A stretch of 64,000 nt of DNA from positions 80,018 to 144,017 of the forward strand of contig NZ_JANARS010000011.1 of NCBI RefSeq assembly GCF_024199985.1. The letters run 5' to 3'. Source of the DNA: Nocardioides pinisoli (GTDB taxonomy: Bacteria; Actinomycetota; Actinomycetes; Propionibacteriales; Nocardioidaceae). Below, one piece after another: positions 58,043 to 64,000 of this stretch; the stretch's first letter is position 1, and each line of letters begins with the position of its first letter. The notes under the pieces were generated by a model, which was not told where the DNA came from, ran no database searches, and was given only the letters and a program-made list of their open reading frames with translations. A program made the position numbers and the translations under genes.

Positions 58043-58798
58043 GTGCCCGCCCCCGCCCGCAAGGTGACCCAGAAGGCCACCAAGGCCTCCCCGGCCGTGA
58101 TCCCCAAGCCCGACACGTCGCTGGTGCGGCGGGCGCGCAAGATCGACCGGATCCTCGCGGAGACCTATCCCGACGCCCGCGCCGAGCTCGACTTCACCAA
58201 CGCGTTCGAGTGCCTGGTCGTCACCGTCGTCTCCGCGCAGACCACCGACCGCCGGGTCAACGCCGCCAGCCCCGCGCTGTTCGCGGCCTACCCGACGCCC
58301 GAGGCGATGGCGGCCGCCCCGCGCGAGCACCTCGAGCAGCTGCTCGGCCCGCTCGGGTTCTTCCGGCAGAAGACCGACGCCGTGCTCAAGCTCAGCCAGG
58401 CCCTCGTCGAGCGCTACGACGGCCGCGTCCCGGACCGGCTCGACGACCTGGTGACGCTCCCCGGCGTGGGCCGCAAGACCGCCAACGTCGTGCTCGGCAA
58501 CGCCTTCGGCCTGCCCGGCATCACGGTCGACACCCACTTCGGCCGCCTGGCGCGGCGCCTGGGGTGGACCGAGGAGACCGACCCGGTCAAGGTCGAGCAC
58601 GCTGTCGGCGCCCTCTTCCCCAAGCGCGACTGGACGATGCTGTCGCACCACCTCATCTGGCACGGCCGCCGCCGGTGCCACGCCAAGAAGCCCGCGTGCG
58701 GCGCCTGCCCGGTCGCCCGCCTGTGCCCGTCGTTCGGCGCCGGTCCGACCGACCCCGTCGAGGCGGAGAAGCTGGTCACCACCCAGGGACCTGCATGA
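58043..58798 (+). CDS. nth: Endonuclease III
   Basis: 251 residues: bifunctional DNA glycosylase/AP lyase for oxidised pyrimidines. Helix-hairpin-helix LPGVGRKTANVVLG with catalytic Lys145, Asp163 in TVDTHF, and the 4Fe-4S loop Cys212, 219, 222 and 228 (C-x6-C-x2-C-x5-C). GTG 58043 is preferred; residues 1-24 are a Lys/Pro-rich extension. Stop overlaps the TlpA-like gene. Same order as Rv3674c-Rv3673c. Confidence 0.94.
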   Translation: MPAPARKVTQKATKASPAVIPKPDTSLVRRARKIDRILAETYPDARAELDFTNAFECLVVTVVSAQTTDRRVNAASPALFAAYPTPEAMAAAPREHLEQLLGPLGFFRQKTDAVLKLSQALVERYDGRVPDRLDDLVTLPGVGRKTANVVLGNAFGLPGITVDTHFGRLARRLGWTEETDPVKVEHAVGALFPKRDWTMLSHHLIWHGRRRCHAKKPACGACPVARLCPSFGAGPTDPVEAEKLVTTQGPA

Positions 58799-59418
58799 GG
58801 AAGCTGCTCCTGGCGCTGACGCTCGCCGCGTGCGTCGCCGTGGGCGCCCTCGCCTGGTCGTCGATGAGCGGCAGCGGCATCGACGTACGCCCGCCCGACG
58901 TGGACGTCGACACCCCGGCCCTGCGCGAGGCCAAGGCGCGCATCGGCATGGAGGACTGCGAGCCCGGCAGCGGCGAGGCGGTCGAGGGCGGCCTGCCCGA
59001 GCTGACCCTGCCGTGCCTGGGCGGTGGGCCCGACGTCGACCTGTCGTCCCTCCGCGGGCCCCTCGTCATCAACCTCTGGCAGGCCAACTGCGAGCCCTGC
59101 CGCGAGGAGATGCCGGCGCTCGACGCCTTCCACCAGCAGTACGGCGACCGGGTGCCGGTGCTCGGCATCGACTTCAACGACGTGCACCCCGACGGCGCGC
59201 TGGCGCTGGCCGAGGAGACCGGGGCGACCTACCCCTCGGTCGCCGACCCCGGCGGCGAGCTGATGGTCGAGGACGCCTTCGCGGTCGCCCGCCGCGGGCT
59301 GCCGGCCTTCGTCTTCATCGACGAGGACGGCGTCGTCGTCGCCCAGGACTCCGGCGGTGTCGAGTCCGTGGCGGAGATCAGGGCCAAGGTCGCCGAGCAC
59401 CTCGGGATCACGCTGTGA
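58795..59418 (+). CDS. TlpA-like membrane-anchored thioredoxin
   Basis: 207 residues. Signal/anchor helix at 4-20, then thioredoxin fold with redox pair Cys99-Glu-Pro-Cys102 (LWQANCEPCREEMPALD) and cis-Pro near RGLPAFVF. Two extra Cys (55 and 74) precede the fold and may form a structural disulfide. Probably acts outside the membrane on disulfides; homologue of Rv3673c. ATGA overlap with nth and GTGA overlap with the next gene. Confidence 0.88.
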   Translation: MRKLLLALTLAACVAVGALAWSSMSGSGIDVRPPDVDVDTPALREAKARIGMEDCEPGSGEAVEGGLPELTLPCLGGGPDVDLSSLRGPLVINLWQANCEPCREEMPALDAFHQQYGDRVPVLGIDFNDVHPDGALALAEETGATYPSVADPGGELMVEDAFAVARRGLPAFVFIDEDGVVVAQDSGGVESVAEIRAKVAEHLGITL

Positions 59419-60167
59419 TCGATCGGGAGGGCGCGCCGCTGCCGGGCTGGCTCGCGCCGGTCGTCGAGGCGGCGTCCACGATCTCGGTCCACGAGCTGAC
59501 CCGCTTCATGCCGCCCGAGGACAGCGACCCCCGGCGGGGAGCCGTGCTGATGGTCTTCGCCGACCGCGAGGCCGACCCGGCCGCCCCCGACGACCTGGCC
59601 CACCGCGGCGAGCTCCTGCTCACCGAGCGGGCCCACCACATGCGCTCCCACCCCGGCCAGGTGTCGTTCCCCGGCGGCTCGCTCGACGACGGGGAGACCC
59701 CGGTCGAGGCGGCCCTGCGCGAGGCCCACGAGGAGATCGGGCTCGTGCCGGCGGAGATCGAGGTCTTCGGCGAGCTGCCCGAGCTGTGGCTCCCGCCGAG
59801 CAACTTCGCGGTGACACCGATCCTCGGCTACTGGCGCGACCGGGGCGAGGTGCGGATCGAGAGCCCCGACGAGGTCCACGAGATCCACCACGTGGCGATC
59901 GCCGACCTCCTCGACCCCGACAACCGCATCACCGTGCGCCACCCGAGCGGCTGGCTCGGTCCGGGCTTCCTGATCGGGGACCGGCGCGACGTGATCCTGT
60001 GGGGCTTCACCGCCGGCATCATCGCCCGGCTGTTCAGCTATCTCGGGTGGGCCGAGGACTGGGACCGGGCGCGGGTGCGTGACCTGCCCGACCACATGCT
60101 GCAGGGTGTCCCCCGGGGCACCGACCTCGCCCCCAACACGCCGCAGAACACCAGGCTCGAGGAGTAG
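59415..60167 (+). CDS. CoA-type NUDIX hydrolase (Rv3672c-like)
   Basis: 250 residues. It carries both the CoA-pyrophosphohydrolase motif LLTERAHHMRSHPGQVSFPGG and the NUDIX box (GSLDDGETPVEAALREAHEEIGL, usual GX5EX7REUXEEXGU). Hydrolysis of CoA or acyl-CoA to phosphopantetheine products is expected. GTG start overlaps the thioredoxin stop. C-terminal 40 residues are polar and not part of the fold. Confidence 0.91.
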   Translation: MIDREGAPLPGWLAPVVEAASTISVHELTRFMPPEDSDPRRGAVLMVFADREADPAAPDDLAHRGELLLTERAHHMRSHPGQVSFPGGSLDDGETPVEAALREAHEEIGLVPAEIEVFGELPELWLPPSNFAVTPILGYWRDRGEVRIESPDEVHEIHHVAIADLLDPDNRITVRHPSGWLGPGFLIGDRRDVILWGFTAGIIARLFSYLGWAEDWDRARVRDLPDHMLQGVPRGTDLAPNTPQNTRLEE

Positions 60168-60172
60168 CTGTC

Positions 60173-61348
60173 ATGAACGCCCTCGACTGGTGTCTCCTCG
60201 CACTCGTGGGGGTCTACGCCCTCTCGGGCTACTGGCAGGGCTTCATCACCGGCGCCAGCGCCACCGCCGGCCTCCTGCTCGGCGGGCTCGCCGGCATCTG
60301 GGCCGCGCCGCTCGCGCTGGGCGACGCCGCCCCGTCGCTGTGGGTGTCGCTCGGCGCGCTGTTCATCGTGATCATCTCCGCCTCGCTCGGTCAGGCGCTC
60401 TTCCAGTTCGTCGGCGCCCGGCTGCGCGACCGCATCACGTGGCAGCCGATCCGGGCCGTCGACGCGATCGGCGGGTCAGCCCTCAGCGCGGTCGCGGTGC
60501 TGCTCGTGGCGTGGGCGCTCGGCGTCGCCGTCTCCGGCACCCGCATCGGCGCCTTCACGCCGCTGGTGCGCGACTCCTCGATCCTGGCCAAGGTCGACGA
60601 GACGCTGCCGGCCGACTCCGGGGAGGTGCTGCAGGCGTTCAACAACGTGGTCGGCACGACGTTCTTCCCGCGCTACCTCGAGCCGTTCGCCCCGGAGCGG
60701 ATCGTCGCGGTCCGGCCGGGCGACCCGCGGATGCTGACCGACCCCGACGTCATCGCTGCCGAGGCCAGCGTGGTCAAGGTCCGCGGCACCAACGGCTGCG
60801 GTAGCGGCGTCGAGGGCACCGGCTTCTTCTACGCCCCCGGCCGGCTGATGACCAACGCCCACGTCGTCGCCGGGGTGACCCGGCCCGAGGTGGAGGTCGG
60901 CGGCTCCTCGGTGACCGCGTCGGTCGTGCTCTACGACCCCGACCTCGACATCGCGGTGCTGTCGCTGCCCGACACCGGGGCCTTCCCGCTCGCCTTCGAC
61001 ACCGGGGTCGAGCCGCGTGACCCGGTCGCCGTCCTCGGCTATCCCGAGGACGGTCCCTACGACGTGGAGTCCGGCCGCGTCCGCTCCGAGCAGCGGCTGC
61101 GCTCGCCCGACATCTACGGCGAGGGCACGGTCATCCGTCAGGTCTTCTCGCTGCGTGCCCTCATCCGGCCCGGCAACTCGGGCGGCCCGATCGTGACGTC
61201 GGCCGGCGACGTGGCGGGCATGGTGTTCGCCGCCTCCGTCAGCGACCCCGACACGGGCTACGCGCTCACCGCGGAGCAGGTGGCCGAGTCGGCGGCCGAG
61301 GGCCTCACCGCGGCGGCCCCGGTCGACACCGGCACCTGCGTGCGCTGA
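60173..61348 (+). CDS. marP: Membrane-anchored periplasmic serine protease MarP
   Basis: 391 residues. Four N-terminal TM helices (CvpA-like, about 4-125), then a trypsin-like domain with His230 (TNAHVVAG), Asp259 (DLDIAVL) and Ser336 (RPGNSGGP). Cys209 (NGCGSG) and Cys390 at the C-terminus correspond to the disulfide that stabilises the M. tuberculosis enzyme. MarP (Rv3671c) protects against acid and oxidative stress. Last gene of the nth-tlpA-nudix-marP run, ATG 5 bases after the previous stop. Confidence 0.92.
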   Translation: MNALDWCLLALVGVYALSGYWQGFITGASATAGLLLGGLAGIWAAPLALGDAAPSLWVSLGALFIVIISASLGQALFQFVGARLRDRITWQPIRAVDAIGGSALSAVAVLLVAWALGVAVSGTRIGAFTPLVRDSSILAKVDETLPADSGEVLQAFNNVVGTTFFPRYLEPFAPERIVAVRPGDPRMLTDPDVIAAEASVVKVRGTNGCGSGVEGTGFFYAPGRLMTNAHVVAGVTRPEVEVGGSSVTASVVLYDPDLDIAVLSLPDTGAFPLAFDTGVEPRDPVAVLGYPEDGPYDVESGRVRSEQRLRSPDIYGEGTVIRQVFSLRALIRPGNSGGPIVTSAGDVAGMVFAASVSDPDTGYALTAEQVAESAAEGLTAAAPVDTGTCVR

Positions 61349-61400
61349 GCGACGTACGACGCCTCGTCGCCGGCGCACACCGCTCTACCGGGCGACGCGT

Positions 61401-61432
61401 GAGCCACGTTCGCCGACGCGGGAATGTGGCTC
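61401..61432. terminator. Hairpin between marP and holin-like gene
   Basis: 11-bp stem GAGCCACGTTC/GAATGTGGCTC (one G-T pair), 10-base loop, between convergent genes. Confidence 0.7.
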
Positions 61433-61471
61433 GGGACACCGCTCGCGCGGGCTACCGGCGCAGCCGGTGGA

Positions 61472-61876
61472 TCAGGGACGACCCTTGAGCGCCTGGGGGA
61501 TCTGCCTGCCCTGCTCGATGGCCCGCTCGGGCGCCTTGACCTTCTTGACCTGCCGGAGGCCGATGAAGGCGAGGAGCCCCGCGATCAGGACGTAGAGGCC
61601 GAAGACGACGAGGAACGCCCACTGGAGGTCGAGGCCGTCGCCGTTCCAGTGGATGAAGTAGGCGAGCGCGACCGAGAGCATGATGATCGCGAGGAGGGCG
61701 AGGAAGGCCGCGCCGGCGAAGAGGCCGATGCCCACGCCGCCGTGCTTGACGCTGACCTTGATCTCGCTCTTCGCGAGCTGGATCTCCTTGGAGATGAGCG
61801 AGGAGATGTCGCGCTGCGCGTCCATGACGAGCTTGCCGAGCGTCGGATCGCCATCCTGGACCGGTACGTGTGCCAT
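61472..61876 (-). CDS. Holin-like (DUF1469/PHB accumulation-type) membrane protein
   Basis: 134 residues. Amphipathic N-terminal segment (LGKLVMDAQRDISSLISKEIQLAKSEIKVSVKHGGVG) is followed by two TM helices (about 52-76 and 85-112) and a basic tail. This is the Act_holin/phage-holin-like superfamily, a common chromosomal protein in actinobacteria; no phage genes are nearby, so lysis is unlikely. ATG 61876 chosen for conserved N-terminus. Confidence 0.8.
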   Translation of the reverse strand: MAHVPVQDGDPTLGKLVMDAQRDISSLISKEIQLAKSEIKVSVKHGGVGIGLFAGAAFLALLAIIMLSVALAYFIHWNGDGLDLQWAFLVVFGLYVLIAGLLAFIGLRQVKKVKAPERAIEQGRQIPQALKGRP

Positions 61877-61937
61877 GCGGAGCTGTCCTTCGATGTACGC
61901 CGGGGCTGGGTGGTGCGACCCTACCAACGGGCCTGTC

Positions 61938-61943
61938 TACACT
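61938..61943 (+). promoter_or_regulatory. Possible -10 element for nhaA
   Basis: TACACT; would leave a leader of about 85 bases before nhaA. No clear -35. Confidence 0.3.
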
Positions 61944-62036
61944 GGTGTCTCAGGTGAGCCGGGAAGTCTGGTCGGCCCGTGGAGAGTCTCTCCGCGGTGA
62001 GGACGCCTCGACCACCCCCGGAAGGACCCCCTGTCC

Positions 62037-63425
62037 ATGGCCACGCCGCCTGACCGTTCCCGCCTGGACGACCTGTGGAGGGCCGGTCCCGTCTACAGCG
62101 CCAGCGACAAGCCGCTGGCCCGCCTCGTGGCGCGCCCGGTGCGCGAGTTCCTCCGTGTCGAGGCCTCCGGCTCGATCCTCCTGCTGATCGCCGCGGCCGC
62201 CGCCCTGGTCTGGGCCAACAGCCCGTGGGCGTCGTCCTACGACTCCCTCTGGCACACCCACCTGGTGCTCGACGTCGGGCCACTGCACCTCGACGAGTCG
62301 CTGCAGCACTGGGTCAACGACGCGCTGATGGTGATCTTCTTCTTCGTGGTCGGTCTCGAGATCAAGTACGAGCTGGTCAACGGCGACCTGCGCGACCCGC
62401 GGACCGCCGCCCTGCCGATCGTCGCCGCGGTCGGCGGCATGGTGGTGCCGGCCGGCATCTACCTCGCCCTCAACCCGCCCGGCAGCGAGGGCAGCGCCGG
62501 CTGGGGCATCCCGATGGCGACCGACATCGCCTTCGCCGTCGGCGTGCTGGGCGTGCTCGGGCGGCGCATCCCGTCCGCGGCGCGGCTCTTCCTGCTGACG
62601 CTGGCCATCGTCGACGACATCGGCGCGATCCTGGTGATCGCCGTGTTCTACACCAGCGACCTCTCCCTGACGTGGCTGGCGATCGCGCTGGGGCTGCTCG
62701 CGGCGATGGTCGTGGCGCGGGTGCTGCGGGTCTGGACGGTCGTCGTCTACGCCCTGCTCGGCGTCGGCGTGTGGTTCGCCCTCCTCGAGTCGGGCGTCCA
62801 CGCCACCCTCGCCGGTGTCGCGATCGGCCTGCTGGCGCCGGCCCGGCCGCTGCTCAAGGAGGAGGTGTCCCGCGAGTACGCCGGTGAGGCCCTGCGCGAC
62901 CGCCACCTCGACCCCGACGAGCTCGCGCGGCTGCGGTTCCTGCTCAAGGAGTCGGTGTCGGTGGTCGAGCGGCTCATCAGCACGCTGCACCCGGTCTCGG
63001 CCTACGTCGTGCTCCCCGTCTTCGCGCTCGCCAACGCCGGCGTCGAGCTGGGCGCGATCGGCGAGGTCTTCACCGAGCCGGTCGGCCTGGGCATCGTGCT
63101 GGGCCTGGTGCTCGGCAAGCCCGTCGGCATCGTGGTGACGTCGTTCATCGCCGTACGCCTCGGGATCGCGAAGCTGCCCGAGGACACGTCGTGGCCGATG
63201 GTGGTCGGCCTGGGCGCCGTCGCCGGCATCGGCTTCACCGTCTCGATCTTCATCGCCGGGCTGTCCTTCCCCGGCTCCGACCTGCTGACCGAGGAGGCGA
63301 AGATCGCGATCCTGCTGGCCTCGGTCATCGCCGCGATCGTGGGCGTGGTGCTCCTGCTGATGTCCACGAGCGGGCGTGTCGAGGAGCCGGCGGAGGACCG
63401 CTCGGACGAGTCCCTCCCTGCCTGA
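62037..63425 (+). CDS. nhaA: Na+/H+ antiporter NhaA
   Basis: 462 residues, about 12 TM helices. FFVVGLEIKYELVNGDLRD, IPMATDIAFAVGVLGVLG and LTLAIVDDIGAILVIAVFY contain the paired Asp of the ion site (within the VDDIGAI motif); GIGFTVSIFIAGLSF is the C-terminal hallmark. It exports Na+ (or Li+) in exchange for protons. A polar N-terminal extension of about 25 residues and a C-terminal acidic tail are typical of actinobacterial forms. Confidence 0.95.
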   Translation: MATPPDRSRLDDLWRAGPVYSASDKPLARLVARPVREFLRVEASGSILLLIAAAAALVWANSPWASSYDSLWHTHLVLDVGPLHLDESLQHWVNDALMVIFFFVVGLEIKYELVNGDLRDPRTAALPIVAAVGGMVVPAGIYLALNPPGSEGSAGWGIPMATDIAFAVGVLGVLGRRIPSAARLFLLTLAIVDDIGAILVIAVFYTSDLSLTWLAIALGLLAAMVVARVLRVWTVVVYALLGVGVWFALLESGVHATLAGVAIGLLAPARPLLKEEVSREYAGEALRDRHLDPDELARLRFLLKESVSVVERLISTLHPVSAYVVLPVFALANAGVELGAIGEVFTEPVGLGIVLGLVLGKPVGIVVTSFIAVRLGIAKLPEDTSWPMVVGLGAVAGIGFTVSIFIAGLSFPGSDLLTEEAKIAILLASVIAAIVGVVLLLMSTSGRVEEPAEDRSDESLPA

Positions 63426-63456
63426 CCGCCCTTCGGGTGAGGAGTACACAGGATCC

Positions 63457-63888
63457 ATGGCCTTCATCCGCAGCTCCGGCTTCGCCCACGTCCGACTGAC
63501 CGTCACCGACATCGGCCGGTCCAAGGAGTTCTACGACCGGCTGTTCGGCTGGCCGACGGCGGTCGACAACTCCGCCCGCGTGGACGAGCCCGGGGTCCGC
63601 GACTCGGCCGAGGAGTTCTACGGCGGCACCATCTACCAGACCCCCCAGGGCACCCTCTTCGGCCTGCGACCGGTCGGCACGTCGGGCTTCGACGCGGACT
63701 CGACGGGGCTCGACCACGTCAGCTTCGCCGTCGACTCCCGCGGTGACCTCGAGGCCGCTCGCGCGGCACTCGAGGAGGCCGGCATCGAGCACGGCGAGAT
63801 CATCGACCTGGAGGACGCCGGCCTGGCGATCCTGTCCCTGCAGGACCCTGACGACATCAACGTCGAGCTCACCGCGCCGCTCGGCTGA
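63457..63888 (+). CDS. VOC-family protein
   Basis: 143 residues, single VOC module. FAHVRLTVTDIGRSKEFYDRLFGW at the start, GLDHVSFAV in the middle and LQDPDDINVELTAPLG at the end. The likely metal ligands His10-type and Glu near the C-terminus (VELTAP) are present, so a metal-dependent enzyme is possible. Substrate unknown. ATG 63457, 31 bases after nhaA. Confidence 0.86.
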   Translation: MAFIRSSGFAHVRLTVTDIGRSKEFYDRLFGWPTAVDNSARVDEPGVRDSAEEFYGGTIYQTPQGTLFGLRPVGTSGFDADSTGLDHVSFAVDSRGDLEAARAALEEAGIEHGEIIDLEDAGLAILSLQDPDDINVELTAPLG

Positions 63889-63920
63889 TATGTAGTCCGC
63901 GGTTGTCAAGAGTGCAGGGT

Positions 63921-63957
63921 GAGGCGCCGCCGGCACTGGGTGTGCTGGCGGCGCCTC
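63921..63957 (+). terminator. Terminator after VOC gene
   Basis: 15-bp stem (63921-63935 with 63943-63957, one G-T pair), 7-base loop. The last 43 bases of the window (63958-64000) show no gene or RNA that I can recognise. Confidence 0.8.
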
Positions 63958-64000
63958 GTCTTGGCCTGGTGGTGTCATTGCCCTGCCGCAGCGTGTCGTT

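Noticed and set aside
61472..61876. Holin-like protein as evidence of a prophage
   Set aside because: No endolysin, terminase, integrase or structural genes nearby; such proteins are ordinary chromosomal genes in actinobacteria.

Overview
The window is a 64-kb piece of a high-GC (about 70% or more by eye) actinobacterial chromosome. WhiB, LprG/P55, MarP, PonA2-like and Get3-like pairs, mycothiol-era DinB-fold proteins, GTG/TTG starts and abundant leaderless genes all fit an actinomycete. Overall protein style suggests Nocardioidaceae (Nocardioides-like), but that genus-level guess is inference. No phage, transposase, integrase, CRISPR array or rRNA was seen. Almost every base is coding; no gene-free stretch exceeds about 300 bases once the RNA genes are counted.

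Region 1 (1-20738) is mostly core genome: a WecB-like epimerase, tRNA-Ser(GGA), the small SRP RNA, dnaX, ybaB, recR, a DUF5063 gene, then lysC (with an internal beta-subunit start) and asd, giving the first two aspartate-pathway steps. Next come two membrane proteins, the lipoprotein-efflux pair lprG/P55, tRNA-Pro(CGG), two dihydrofolate-reductase-like genes, a metallophosphoesterase, yqeY, a bifunctional penicillin-binding protein, a whiB4/wblA-type regulator and two Get3/ArsA-like ATPases. The last four match the M. tuberculosis ponA2-whiB4-Rv3680-Rv3679 order.

Region 2 (20739-52389) is an accessory block of about 31.6 kb that separates the Rv3679-like gene from an Rv3678A-like gene; in M. 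tuberculosis, as I recall, these two are adjacent. It holds a 2317-residue secreted ThuA/sugar-dehydrogenase protein preceded by a good CRP box, a 3-oxoacid CoA-transferase, an arginase-fold protein with an altered metal ligand, an organosulfur-type cluster (two flavin-dependent monooxygenases around an SsuABC-like importer plus an aldo/keto reductase), an Old-Yellow-Enzyme, transporters, two NarL-type two-component systems and a MacB/FtsX-type ABC exporter.

Region 3 (52390-61348) returns to core synteny: DUF4177, RidA, NUDIX, metallo-beta-lactamase fold, (an inserted DinB-like gene and an ECF sigma/beta-propeller anti-sigma pair), crp, nth, a TlpA-like thioredoxin, CoA-type NUDIX and the periplasmic protease marP, mirroring Rv3678A-Rv3671c. 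The end (61472-63888) has a holin-like membrane protein, nhaA and a glyoxalase-fold gene.

Regulation visible in the sequence: at least a dozen genes have a TAnnnT hexamer 6-8 bases before the start codon and no ribosome binding site, i.e. probable leaderless transcripts. CRP encoded at 57212-57889 may act on the box at 20872 and on a weaker box in its own upstream region. Two perfect palindromes (46271-46288 and 50434-50463) lie beside the two two-component systems.
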